Source of the DNA: Pseudomonadota bacterium
GTDB taxonomy: Bacteria > Pseudomonadota > Alphaproteobacteria > Micavibrionales > UBA2020
Reading direction: 5' to 3'
Length of the DNA stretch: 60,866 nt
Assembly (NCBI GenBank): GCA_021805245.1
Contig: JAJZFS010000078.1
Coordinates: 1-60,866 of the forward strand
Shown: positions 1 to 9,672 of the stretch, in pieces
Position numbering within the stretch: the stretch's first letter is position 1
Layout of the letters: the number at the start of each line of letters is the position of its first letter
Notes under the pieces: generated by a model
Databases searched by the model: none
What the model was told of the DNA's origin: nothing
Seen by the model: the letters and a program-made list of their open reading frames with translations, nothing else
Translations under genes and position numbers: made by a program

Positions 1-78
1 GGTGTGCTGCGTGAAAAGGGCGATGATCTGACGCTCGGCGATCTGATCCGTGAAAGCTTGAAGGAGTTGAGCGCATGA
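1..78 (+). CDS. ruvA: Holliday junction helicase subunit RuvA, C-terminal fragment (truncated by window edge)
   Basis: Frame 1 reads [25 protein letters not shown], overlapping the ruvB start; typical ruvA-ruvB order. Confidence 0.75.
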   Translation, partial: GVLREKGDDLTLGDLIRESLKELSA

Positions 79-1145
79 CCTCCGACGCACAAGTCCAGCG
101 CGAGATCGCGCCCGCCTACCAGCCGGAGAAAGACGGCGAGGAGCCGTCCATCCGTCCTCTGTCGATCGACGAATTCATCGGCCAGAAAAAATCCCGCGAA
201 AATCTGAAGGTGTTTATCGAGGCCGCACGCACGCGCAAGGAGCCGCTCGATCACGTTTTATTGTTCGGCCCGCCGGGGCTGGGCAAAACGACGCTGGCGC
301 AGATCATCAGCCGCGAGATGAAGGTCGGCTTTCGAGCCACCTCCGGCCCTGTGATTTCCAAGGCGGGCGATCTGGCCGCCATTCTCACCAACTTGCAGCC
401 GCACGATGTGTTGTTCATCGACGAAATCCACCGCCTCAATTCCGCGGTTGAGGAAATTCTTTATCCGGCGATGGAAGACCGCCAGCTTGATCTGATCATC
501 GGCGAAGGCCCGGCGGCGCGTTCGGTGCGGATTGATCTGCCGCCGTTCACGCTGGTCGGCGCGACGACGCGCTCCGGTCTGATCACGCGCCCGTTGCGCG
601 AGCGTTTCGGCATTCCCCTGCGCCTGGAATTTTACGCCGCGGAAGAACTGGCGGAGATCGTGCTGCGCGGATCGGGGATCATCGGCATGGACATCACGCC
701 GGAAGGCGCGTTCGAGATTGCCCGCCGTTCACGCGGCACGCCGCGCATCGCGGGCAGGCTCACGCGCCGTGTGCGGGATTTTGCCGCCGTGGACAAAGTC
801 AAAAAGGTGGACGCCAAAATTGCCGACGCCGCGCTGTTGAAACTTGAAGTGGACAAGCAGGGGCTCGATTCCATGGACCGCCGCTACATGAACTGCATCG
901 CCGAGAATTACGCGGGCGGCCCTGCGGGCATCGAGACGATTTCCGCCGCGCTCTCCGAACAGCGCGACGTTCTGGAAGAAACGGTCGAGCCGTATTTGAT
1001 ACAATGCGGGCTGATTATCCGCACGCCGCGCGGCCGCATGATTTCCGACAACGGCTACAAATACCTCGGCCTGCCGCCGCCGACAAACACCAAAGACCGG
1101 CAGATGGCGTTGATGATCGATTTGCCCGCGGGTGAGGAACTATAA
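75..1145 (+). CDS. ruvB: Holliday junction branch migration helicase RuvB
   Basis: 356 aa; Walker [18 protein letters not shown] Walker [19 protein letters not shown] sensor region. Confidence 0.98.
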   Translation: MTSDAQVQREIAPAYQPEKDGEEPSIRPLSIDEFIGQKKSRENLKVFIEAARTRKEPLDHVLLFGPPGLGKTTLAQIISREMKVGFRATSGPVISKAGDLAAILTNLQPHDVLFIDEIHRLNSAVEEILYPAMEDRQLDLIIGEGPAARSVRIDLPPFTLVGATTRSGLITRPLRERFGIPLRLEFYAAEELAEIVLRGSGIIGMDITPEGAFEIARRSRGTPRIAGRLTRRVRDFAAVDKVKKVDAKIADAALLKLEVDKQGLDSMDRRYMNCIAENYAGGPAGIETISAALSEQRDVLEETVEPYLIQCGLIIRTPRGRMISDNGYKYLGLPPPTNTKDRQMALMIDLPAGEEL

Positions 1146-1551
1146 CGCCGTGGCCGCCCATGAACTGAAAATTCGTGTATACTACGAGGATACCGATGCC
1201 GGCGGCGTGGTGTACCATGCGCGTTATCTCGCTTTCGCCGAGCGCGGCCGCACGGAAATGCTCCGTGCGGCGGGCTATGAACATGCGCCGCTCCTGAGCG
1301 AGAACGGGACGGCCTTTGCCGTTGTCGCGGCGGATCTGCAATACAAGGCACCGGCGCAGCTTGACGATGAACTGACCATTAAATCGGAGATCACGCGGGT
1401 CGGCGGCGCGAGTATGGAAATAAAACAGGATATTTTTTGCGATGACAGGTTGCTGACAGAAATCAAAGTTACGCTAGTTTGTGTTGATAGCGCTTTCAAA
1501 GCTGTTAGATTGCCGGCAGAGATAAAAAAGATATTCGATTCAAAATCTTGA
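1132..1551 (+). CDS. ybgC: Tol-Pal associated acyl-CoA thioesterase YbgC
   Basis: [31 protein letters not shown] hotdog motif; upstream of tolQ. Confidence 0.95.
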   Translation: MRNYNAVAAHELKIRVYYEDTDAGGVVYHARYLAFAERGRTEMLRAAGYEHAPLLSENGTAFAVVAADLQYKAPAQLDDELTIKSEITRVGGASMEIKQDIFCDDRLLTEIKVTLVCVDSAFKAVRLPAEIKKIFDSKS

Positions 1552-1564
1552 GGGAGTGAAAACA

Positions 1565-2317
1565 ATGGTGGCTTTACCGGTTGCGGAGGCGTCTTCAGCG
1601 GTGCTTGCAGGGTCGCACGTGGCGCATGACCTTTCGGTCTGGGGGTTGTTTTTGCAGGCCGACCTGATCGTGAAGTGCATTTTGCTGATCCTCGTTTCGG
1701 CGTCGATCTGGAGCTGGGCGATCATCTTCGACAAGTGGGCGACGTTCAAGAGCCTGAACTCCAAAGCCAACAAGTTCGAGAATTCGTTCTGGTCGGGCGA
1801 GGCGCTGGAAAAGCTCTACAAGCGCATTCAAGCCAAGCCGGGCGACCCGATGGCGCGCACCTTCTGCGCGGGCATGAACGAGTGGAATTTGACCGTGGAA
1901 AGCGGCGGGGCGAACCTCGCCGCGAACGACCTGCGCGCCGGCTTGCAGCAGCGCATCGACCGCGTGATGGCGACCTCCATCAACCGCGAGATCAACTCGC
2001 TGGAAAAATACATGACGTTTCTCGGCACCGTCGGCTCGACGGCGCCGTTTATCGGCCTGTTCGGCACGGTATGGGGGATCATGAACAGCTTTTCCGCCAT
2101 CGCGGGCGCGCGGAACACCAGCCTTGCCGTCGTCGCGCCGGGCATCGCCGAGGCTTTGTTCGCGACCGCGCTTGGCCTTGTCGCCGCCATTCCGGCGGTG
2201 GTGGCCTATAATAAATTTTCGACGGATCTTGGCCGTTACGGCGACAGGCTGGAAGCCTTCTCCGCCGAGTTCGGCTCTATTTTGAGCCGCCATCTCGAGC
2301 AGCAAGGAAAACGCTGA
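1565..2317 (+). CDS. tolQ: Tol-Pal system proton channel TolQ
   Basis: MotA/TolQ/ExbB family; [24 protein letters not shown]; operon context. ATG at 1565 preferred over GTG at 1556. Confidence 0.96.
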   Translation: MVALPVAEASSAVLAGSHVAHDLSVWGLFLQADLIVKCILLILVSASIWSWAIIFDKWATFKSLNSKANKFENSFWSGEALEKLYKRIQAKPGDPMARTFCAGMNEWNLTVESGGANLAANDLRAGLQQRIDRVMATSINREINSLEKYMTFLGTVGSTAPFIGLFGTVWGIMNSFSAIAGARNTSLAVVAPGIAEALFATALGLVAAIPAVVAYNKFSTDLGRYGDRLEAFSAEFGSILSRHLEQQGKR

Positions 2318-2760
2318 TGGGCGTCAAACTTGACAGAGGCCGCCGCGGCAACCGCCGTGCGCACAAGGTAATGGCGGAGATCAACGTCACGCCGATGGTG
2401 GACGTCATGCTGGTGCTGCTGGTGATTTTCATGATCACCGCGCCGCTTTTGACGACCGGCGTCAACGTCAACCTGCCCAAGGCGCACGCCCGCGCGCTCA
2501 GCAAGCAGGACAACACGCCGCTGGAAATTTCCATCAACGCGGGCGGGCATATCTACATCGGCCAGACGCGCGTGACGATCGAGGAATTGAAAGAAAAGCT
2601 CACGGCCATCGCCAAACAGACGCCGGACAGACGGGTTTATATCCGCGCCGACCATCATTTGTCTTACGGGCAGGTGATGGGCATCATGGCGGTCGCCAGC
2701 ACGTCCGGTTTTAGCAAGATCGCCCTCGTGACGGACCCGCTTTCGGCGCGGGGGCGCTAA
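2317..2760 (+). CDS. tolR: Tol-Pal system protein TolR
   Basis: ExbD/TolR family; [28 protein letters not shown] overlap with tolQ. Confidence 0.96.
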   Translation: MGVKLDRGRRGNRRAHKVMAEINVTPMVDVMLVLLVIFMITAPLLTTGVNVNLPKAHARALSKQDNTPLEISINAGGHIYIGQTRVTIEELKEKLTAIAKQTPDRRVYIRADHHLSYGQVMGIMAVASTSGFSKIALVTDPLSARGR

Positions 2761-2766
2761 CATGGG

Positions 2767-3564
2767 ATGGTGACGCACATGCGGCGCACGTCGGTATACG
2801 CATCCATGGCTTTTCACGTGATGGTTTTCGTCATCGTGATCGTGGGCTTGCCGTTTCTGCCCGCCATCGTGCCGGACATGCCGACGCCGATCACGGTTGA
2901 TCTTGTCACCATCGCCAAAACAACGCAGACGAAAACATTCTCGCGCACGCCGTCCGTCCGGAAGCCAAAACCGGATCAGCCGCCGCCGAAGCACGAGACT
3001 CCAGCGCCGACCAATATGTCTTCCAGTGCCGTGGCTCCGGACGTTATGCCGAGGCCGCAAGACCGCCCGCCGCACAAGACCGTGGTATTGGACAAAAATA
3101 AGCTGCCGAAAAAAGTCAGAAAGAAAAGGGACAAGGCGAAGGTCGTTAAAAAGGAACAGCCGCAGGATTTTGCAGCCGTGTTGCGCAACCTCGAGGACAG
3201 CACGCCCAAGCCGGTGCAAAAAGCCGGGCAGAACGCTCCCTTGGGCGAACGCATGACGATGAGCGAGGAGGACGCGCTGCGCACGCAGCTGGAAAGCTGC
3301 TGGAACGTGCCGATCGGCGCAAAGGACGTAGAGAATATGTCGGTCAGCATCTTTATGGTTATAAACCGCGACCGCGTGCTGCAATCGGCACGCATCGTCG
3401 ATACGGCGCGCTATAATTCCGATCAGGTTTTCCGTGCGGTCGCGGACAGCGCGCTGCGGGCGGTGCGCAACCCAAAATGCTCGCCTTTTGACCTGCCGCC
3501 TGATAAGTATAATATCTGGAATAACACGACAGTGACTTTCAACCCGAAGGATATGTTTCAATGA
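2767..3564 (+). CDS. tolA: TolA-like cell envelope integrity protein
   Basis: N-terminal TM, Pro/Lys-rich middle, TonB/TolA C-terminal-like domain (CWNVPIGAKD...ALRAVRNPKCSPFDLP); between tolR and tolB. Confidence 0.88.
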   Translation: MVTHMRRTSVYASMAFHVMVFVIVIVGLPFLPAIVPDMPTPITVDLVTIAKTTQTKTFSRTPSVRKPKPDQPPPKHETPAPTNMSSSAVAPDVMPRPQDRPPHKTVVLDKNKLPKKVRKKRDKAKVVKKEQPQDFAAVLRNLEDSTPKPVQKAGQNAPLGERMTMSEEDALRTQLESCWNVPIGAKDVENMSVSIFMVINRDRVLQSARIVDTARYNSDQVFRAVADSALRAVRNPKCSPFDLPPDKYNIWNNTTVTFNPKDMFQ

Positions 3565-4898
3565 AACTCCATAAAGGCTGGCTGGCCGTTTTCGCCGTTC
3601 TCGTTTTTTGGGGCGCGGGCATCGCGCCGGCGCGCGCCGATCTTCATCTCAACGTCAACAGGGGCACGGTCAACCCGTTGCCGATCGCGATACCGGATTT
3701 TTCGGGCAGCGTGAGCAGCGACCCGACGTTGGGGCATGATCTGGTGACCGTGATCTCGAACGATCTCGACGGCTCCGGCCTGTTCAAGACGCTGGACCCG
3801 AAATCCTTCATCCAGCAGGCGAAGGACGCCGCGACCAATCCCGACTTCAAGTCATGGGGCACTGTGGGCGCGCAGGCGCTCGTCACCGGCACGATCAGCA
3901 CGACGGGCGGCGACCGCACGCGCGTCGAGTTCCGCCTGTGGGACGTCGAGTCACAACAGCAACTCGTTGGCATGGCCTACATGACGACGCCGACGAACTG
4001 GCGGCGCATCGGGCATATCATCGCCGATTCCATTTACGAGCGCATCACCGGCGAGAAGGGCTATTTCGACAGCCGCATCGTCTATATTGCGCAGACAGGG
4101 CCGTACGGCGAGCGCACGCGGCGGCTCGCCATCATGGATCAGGACGGCGCCAACGTCCATTATCTCACCAACGGCGACGCGATCGTGCTGACGCCGCGCT
4201 TTTCGCCAACGCAGCAGCAGATCACTTATATGGCTTATTACAACCACAAACCGCGCGTGTATCTTTATAATATCAGCACGGGCGCACAGCAGGTGCTGGG
4301 CGACTTTCCGAACATGACGTTTGCGCCGCGGTTCTCGCCGGACGGCAGCAAGGTCATCATGAGTCTCTCCGACAACGACGGAAACAGCGATATTTACACG
4401 ATGGGTACCGACAGCCACAACGTCGTCCGCCTGACGCATACCGATTCCATCAACACCAGCCCGACCTATTCGCCGGACGGAAAATATATCGCTTTCGAAT
4501 CCGACCGCAGCGGCTCGCAGCAGATCTACGTCATGAATGCCGACGGTTCGGGCGCGCACCGCATCACCTTCGGTTCGGGGCGCTACGCATCGCCGGTCTG
4601 GTCGCCGCGCGGAGACCTGATCGCTTTCACGCGCATCTATAAAAACGAATTCTACATCGGCGTCATCCATCCCGACGGCACGGGCGAGCGGCTCATCACC
4701 CACGGCTTCGACGTCGAGGCGCCCACCTGGTCGCCGAACGGGCGCGTGCTGTGCTTCTTCAAGGTCGTGCCGACGGGGCCGCACGGCGAGGGGCGTTCGT
4801 CGCGTCTTTATACGATCGACCTGACGGGCTTCAACGAGCACATGATCAAGTCGCCGACGGATGCGTCCGATCCGGCGTGGTCGCCGCTGAACAAGTAA
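3561..4898 (+). CDS. tolB: Tol-Pal system beta-propeller protein TolB
   Basis: Repeated WSPDG/FSPDGSKV propeller motifs, signal peptide, ATGA overlap with tolA. Confidence 0.97.
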   Translation: MKLHKGWLAVFAVLVFWGAGIAPARADLHLNVNRGTVNPLPIAIPDFSGSVSSDPTLGHDLVTVISNDLDGSGLFKTLDPKSFIQQAKDAATNPDFKSWGTVGAQALVTGTISTTGGDRTRVEFRLWDVESQQQLVGMAYMTTPTNWRRIGHIIADSIYERITGEKGYFDSRIVYIAQTGPYGERTRRLAIMDQDGANVHYLTNGDAIVLTPRFSPTQQQITYMAYYNHKPRVYLYNISTGAQQVLGDFPNMTFAPRFSPDGSKVIMSLSDNDGNSDIYTMGTDSHNVVRLTHTDSINTSPTYSPDGKYIAFESDRSGSQQIYVMNADGSGAHRITFGSGRYASPVWSPRGDLIAFTRIYKNEFYIGVIHPDGTGERLITHGFDVEAPTWSPNGRVLCFFKVVPTGPHGEGRSSRLYTIDLTGFNEHMIKSPTDASDPAWSPLNK

Positions 4899-5020
4899 AT
4901 GTTTTTCATATCATTAAAGACGGCTTGAAATGGCGATAAAGGCCGTTTCAAAAAGTCGTTTCAATATGGGGGCATTTTTATTACAAATAATACCCTGAAA
5001 GATAACCCGAGGACAAAACG

Positions 5021-7684
5021 ATGGCAGACGACAAAACCCCTATGAGCGAGACCGAAAAGAAATACTACGCGGAATGGGAAAAATCCGGCGTTTTCTCCTC
5101 CGACACGAAGAGCAACAGGGCGCCTTATTGCATCCCCATGCCGCCGCCGAATGTCACCGGCAGTCTGCACATGGGCCATGCGCTGAACATGACGCTGCAG
5201 GATATTCTCAGCCGCTACGAGCGCATGCGGGGGAAGGATGTTCTCTGGCAGCCGGGCACGGACCACGCGGGCATCGCGACGCAGATGGTGGTCGAGCGGC
5301 TGCTCGCCAAAGACGGCAAAACGCGCTACGACCTTGGCCGCGAAGGCTTTCTGGAGCGCGTGTGGGAATGGAAGAAAGAGTCGGGCGGGATGATCACCAG
5401 CCAGCTCCGCCGCCTCGGCGCCACGCCAGACTGGAGCCGCGAGCGCTTTACCATGGACGACGGTTTGAATGCGGCCGTGCGCAAGGTGTTCGTGCGGCTT
5501 TATAAAGAGAAGCTGATCTACCGCGATAAGCGCCTCGTCAACTGGGACCCGAAGCTGCACACCGCGATTTCCGATCTCGAAGTCGAGCAGAAGGAAATCA
5601 AAGGCCATATGTGGCATTTGCGTTATCCGATCGAAGGCGATGAAAATCGGTTTATCGTCGTCGCCACCACGCGTCCGGAAACGATGTTCGGCGATACGGC
5701 GGTGGCGGTGCATCCGGATGACGACCGTTATAAAGACCTCGTCGGCAAGAACGCCATCCTGCCGATCGTGGGACATCCGATCCCGATTATTGCTGATGAA
5801 CATGCCGACCCTGAAAAGGGCTCTGGCGCGGTCAAGATCACCCCCGCGCACGACTTCAACGACTTTGAAGTCGGCAAGCGCCATAACTTGCTCAAGATTG
5901 ATGTGCTGGATGAGAACGCGAAGATGAACCGGAACGCACCGGAAGAATATCGCGGCATGGACCGCTACGACGCACGGAAGAAAGTCCTCGCCGAGCTGGA
6001 AGCACAGGAGCTGATAGAAAAAATCGAAGATCACGTTTTGCAAATGCCTTACGGCGACCGCTCCGGCGTGGTCATCGAGCCGATGCTGCTCGACCAGTGG
6101 TATGTGGACGCCAAAACGCTGGCGGAACCGGCGATCAAGGCGGTCGAGGACGGCAAGACGCAGTTCATCCCCGCCAACTGGACGAAAACCTATTACGATT
6201 GGATGCGCAACATCCAGCCGTGGTGCATTTCGCGCCAGATCTGGTGGGGGCACCAGATTCCCGCGTGGTTCGCTGAAGACGGTTCTATCTTTGTCGAGGA
6301 AACTGAAGAAGAAGCTTATGCTGCGGCGCGAAAGAAATTTGGTAAGGATGTTCAATTGTGGCGCGACCCGGACGTTCTCGATACGTGGTTCTCCTCGGCG
6401 CTGTGGCCGTTCTCGACGCTCGGCTGGCCGGAGGAAACCGAGGCGCTGAAGCGTTATTACCCCGCCGAAACGCTGATCACCGGCTTCGACATCATCTTCT
6501 TCTGGGTCGCCCGCATGATGATGATGGGCATTCATTTCATGGGCGACGTGCCGTTCAAAAAAGTTTACATCCACGCGCTTGTGCGCGATGAAAAAGGCCA
6601 GAAGATGTCGAAGTCGAAAGGCAACGTCATCGACCCGCTGGGGCTGGTCGATGAATACGGCGCGGACTCTTTGCGCTTCACGCTCACGGCGATGGCCGCG
6701 CAGGGGCGGGACGTCAAACTGTCGGCGCAACGCGTCGAGCACACCCGCAACTTCACCACCAAGCTGCGCAACGCCGCGCGCTTCTGCGGCATGAACGGCT
6801 GCACGCTCAATCCGGCTTTCAAGCCGGAAAGCGTCAGGAATGTCGTCAATAAGTGGATTATCAGCGAGCTGGCCGCGCTGACGAAAGATGTCGCCGAAGC
6901 GCTCGACGTGTACAGGTTTAACGATGCGGCCTCGCACCTTTACCATTTCACTTACGATTTGTTCTGCGACTGGTACATCGAATTCACCAAGCCGCTGCTG
7001 AACGGTGACGACGAAGCCCTGAAAACCGAGGTGCGCGAAACGACCGGCTGGGTGCTGGACACGCTCCTGCAACTGCTCAACCCCGTCATGCCGTTCGTGA
7101 CCGAGGAGCTGCATGCGCAACTGCGTGGCAAAGAGAAAACCGACAAAAACGACTGGCTGATGGTGCAGCCGTGGCCGGAATTGGGCGGGGAGGTCGTCGA
7201 TCAGGAGGCGCAGGAGGAGATGAACTGGGTCATCCGGCTGATCTCCGGCATTCGCAGCGTCCGCGCCGACATGAATGTGCCGGCGGCGGCCAAAATCAAG
7301 ATGCTGCTCAAGGGCGCCAGCGCGGCCAACAAGCAGCGGCTCGAAACCTATAACGACATCATCTGCCGCCTCGCGCGGCTGGAATCCGCCGCCATATCGG
7401 AGGAGAAGGTGCAAAAAGGCTCGATCCAGATCGTTCTGGATGAAGCTAATATTATCCTGCCGATAGCGGACGTTGTTGATATTGAACAGGAACGTACGCG
7501 CTTAAAGAAAGAAATCGAGAAAGTCTCGCAGAGCATTGAAAAAATTGATAAGATGCTCTCGAACCCAGGCTTCCTCGCCAAGGCACCGGAAGAGGTGGTC
7601 GAGGCGCAAAAGGAAACCATGCGCGACGCCGAAAACGTCCGCGCCAAACTCCATCAGGCCCTGAAGCAGCTCGAGGCGGCTTAA
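5021..7684 (+). CDS. valS: Valyl-tRNA synthetase
   Basis: 887 aa; PPPNVTGSLHMGHAL (HIGH) and KMSKSKGNV (KMSKS). Confidence 0.99.
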   Translation: MADDKTPMSETEKKYYAEWEKSGVFSSDTKSNRAPYCIPMPPPNVTGSLHMGHALNMTLQDILSRYERMRGKDVLWQPGTDHAGIATQMVVERLLAKDGKTRYDLGREGFLERVWEWKKESGGMITSQLRRLGATPDWSRERFTMDDGLNAAVRKVFVRLYKEKLIYRDKRLVNWDPKLHTAISDLEVEQKEIKGHMWHLRYPIEGDENRFIVVATTRPETMFGDTAVAVHPDDDRYKDLVGKNAILPIVGHPIPIIADEHADPEKGSGAVKITPAHDFNDFEVGKRHNLLKIDVLDENAKMNRNAPEEYRGMDRYDARKKVLAELEAQELIEKIEDHVLQMPYGDRSGVVIEPMLLDQWYVDAKTLAEPAIKAVEDGKTQFIPANWTKTYYDWMRNIQPWCISRQIWWGHQIPAWFAEDGSIFVEETEEEAYAAARKKFGKDVQLWRDPDVLDTWFSSALWPFSTLGWPEETEALKRYYPAETLITGFDIIFFWVARMMMMGIHFMGDVPFKKVYIHALVRDEKGQKMSKSKGNVIDPLGLVDEYGADSLRFTLTAMAAQGRDVKLSAQRVEHTRNFTTKLRNAARFCGMNGCTLNPAFKPESVRNVVNKWIISELAALTKDVAEALDVYRFNDAASHLYHFTYDLFCDWYIEFTKPLLNGDDEALKTEVRETTGWVLDTLLQLLNPVMPFVTEELHAQLRGKEKTDKNDWLMVQPWPELGGEVVDQEAQEEMNWVIRLISGIRSVRADMNVPAAAKIKMLLKGASAANKQRLETYNDIICRLARLESAAISEEKVQKGSIQIVLDEANIILPIADVVDIEQERTRLKKEIEKVSQSIEKIDKMLSNPGFLAKAPEEVVEAQKETMRDAENVRAKLHQALKQLEAA

Positions 7685-7795
7685 AGGCGACGCTTCCACT
7701 ATCTCGATCAAGAGGCGTAGTGGATACCCGCTTGCGCGGGGATGGTATTTTTATTCATAATTGCGATAAAGCGCGCTTAAGCTCGTCGTGCAAAA

Positions 7796-7896
7796 ATTTG
7801 CGGGCAAATGCGGACAGTTTGCAGACAGAAGCGGGTCTGATACAGGCAAATGCGATATAAATACGGGTGGTTTGCGGGCAAATATAGCCAAATGCG
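7796..7896. repeat. Short repeats and partial palindromes upstream of dksA (ATTTGCGGGCAAAT / TTTGCGGGCAAAT / CAAATGCGG units)
   Basis: ATTTGC-GG-GCAAAT at 7796-7809, TTTGCGGGCAAAT at 7871-7883, CAAATGCG variants near 7805, 7856 and 7889. Confidence 0.6.
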
Positions 7897-8020
7897 GGCA
7901 GGGTTTTTGCGCTTTTATATGGTTAATTTGATATTATGTCATACGCATTTATGGCGGCTTGTGAAATGGCGCGGGCGGCATTATAGTCTTTGAATCATTA
8001 TATAAGACAGGAAATTAGCC

Positions 8021-8464
8021 ATGAGCTCTCTGCCGGAATCATCGTCCACCATTCTCCCGCCGGATTACCACCCGAAGGAAAAAGAGAAATTCATGAACCC
8101 CGTGATGCTGGAATATTTCCGGCAGAAACTGATGCGCTGGCGCTCCGAACTGCTGGAAGAGTCCAACGAGACGATCAAGGAAATGCAGGAGGACAACCTG
8201 CAAAAACCCGACATCGCCGACCGCGCTTCGGCCGAGACGGATCACGCGCTCGAGCTGCGCACGCGCGACCGCGAACGCAAACTGATTTCCAAGATCAACG
8301 CCGCGCTCGAGAAAATCGACGAGGGTACGTACGGTTACTGCGAAGAAACCGGCGAGCCGATTTCCGTCGCGCGTCTGGAAGCGCGCCCCATCGCCACGCT
8401 CAGTCTTGAGGCGCAGGAACGTCACGAGCGCAAGGAGCGCACGCAACGCGACATGCGTGAATAG
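8021..8464 (+). CDS. dksA: RNA polymerase-binding transcription factor DksA
   Basis: TraR/DksA family: DRASAETDHALELRTRDRERKLISKINAALEKIDEGTYGYCEETGEPI. Confidence 0.95.
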   Translation: MSSLPESSSTILPPDYHPKEKEKFMNPVMLEYFRQKLMRWRSELLEESNETIKEMQEDNLQKPDIADRASAETDHALELRTRDRERKLISKINAALEKIDEGTYGYCEETGEPISVARLEARPIATLSLEAQERHERKERTQRDMRE

Positions 8465-8466
8465 AC

Positions 8467-9438
8467 ATGGCGCAGATGACGCCTCTGCTTGTTTTTATTT
8501 TTCTTATCCTGCAGTTCGGCATCGGATATTCATTGCCGTATAAGGCGGGCTATAAGCCGATTTTTTACCGCTGGGTGGAAGATGCGGGGATTGACCTTGA
8601 CCGCCGTCTGAACCGTCCGGGGCGTCCGCAGTCCGTGCGCATAGTGCGCGGCGCGATGGTCGGCGTGGTGATGGGGCTTGCCGCTGTCGTGATCGGGCTG
8701 GCCGTGCATTACGTGGGACGCAGCGTATACGGCTTTTTCGCCCAGCTTTTGTTTCTGGCTTGCTGCGTCAATTTCATGACGCCGATAAAAGTCGCGCGCG
8801 AGGTGCTGAAGAACATAGAGGATTTGCCAAAGGCCAAGGCGTCGTTGCAGCCTTATCTGCACGAGCCGCTGGAACATGCGGACGGTCATACGGTCATCCG
8901 CAGAACGATTGAATTCATCGCGTTTTCATTCAACAGGTTTCTGCTGGGGCCGGTGTTCTGGTTTCTGGTGGCAGGGCCCATCGGCATGGCGCTGTATGTA
9001 ACATATTCGGCTTTGCAGCACGCGTTCGGCTTGCCCGACAAACGCCGGAAATATTTCGGCCAGTTCGTGCGCGGTGTGGATATATTGTTGAATATCGTTC
9101 CGGCGGCGTTGAGCGTTGTTTTTATAGCAGCAAGCGGGCTTTTCGTGAGGCGGGTCAATCCGTGGAACGAGGTCGTATCAATCGTGCAGCAGAGCCGTGC
9201 GGCAGGGCTTGTTTATCGGGAGTGGCTGATGGCGGCCATGGCAAACGGCCTTGGCATCGCGCTCGGCGGCGCTGTGCGATACAATGAAAATTATGTTGAA
9301 AAAAAACCCTGGCTCGGTCCGAAAGATGGCACGGCGCGCCTGATGCCGGATGATTTGTTGAGCGCGACGCACCTTCAATATGTCTTCTTATTATACATAT
9401 CCGTGATGATTTCCATCTTTATGATAATTGGACTATAA
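8467..9438 (+). CDS. Multi-TM membrane protein, divergent CobD/CbiB (AmpE) superfamily-like
   Basis: 323 aa; VIRRTIEFIAFSFNRFLLGPVFWFLVAGPIGMALYVTYSALQHAFGLPDKRRKYFGQFVRGVDILLNIVPAALS resembles the CbiB core by eye. Confidence 0.6.
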   Translation: MAQMTPLLVFIFLILQFGIGYSLPYKAGYKPIFYRWVEDAGIDLDRRLNRPGRPQSVRIVRGAMVGVVMGLAAVVIGLAVHYVGRSVYGFFAQLLFLACCVNFMTPIKVAREVLKNIEDLPKAKASLQPYLHEPLEHADGHTVIRRTIEFIAFSFNRFLLGPVFWFLVAGPIGMALYVTYSALQHAFGLPDKRRKYFGQFVRGVDILLNIVPAALSVVFIAASGLFVRRVNPWNEVVSIVQQSRAAGLVYREWLMAAMANGLGIALGGAVRYNENYVEKKPWLGPKDGTARLMPDDLLSATHLQYVFLLYISVMISIFMIIGL

Positions 9439-9575
9439 TTACATAAAAAAATTAAGCTTGAAATTAAACTATAAAAATATCCATGACCTGGATAATAAGC
9501 ATATAAAAAAAATATTTATCTTATATTAATTATTCACCATTTACCTATTGCGTCAAAATGATAGGATGTTTGTCG

Positions 9576-9646
9576 AATAAAAACAGCTTCGATTCCCGAT
9601 ATGTTTTCCGGCCGTGAGGCCTTGTTTTCGAAACACTGTTTTTATT
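9576..9646 (+). promoter_or_regulatory. Inverted repeat/stem-loop upstream of the vWA/AAA+ operon
   Basis: AATAAAAACAG (9576-9586) and CTGTTTTTATT (9636-9646) are perfect reverse complements; inner CCGGCC-GTGA-GGCC. Confidence 0.65.
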
Positions 9647-9672
9647 GACTACGCTTTAACCTTTAAAACGAG

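Noticed and set aside
4961-7414. 817-aa minus-strand ORF opposite valS
   Set aside because: Shadow ORF; valS carries HIGH and KMSKS signatures.
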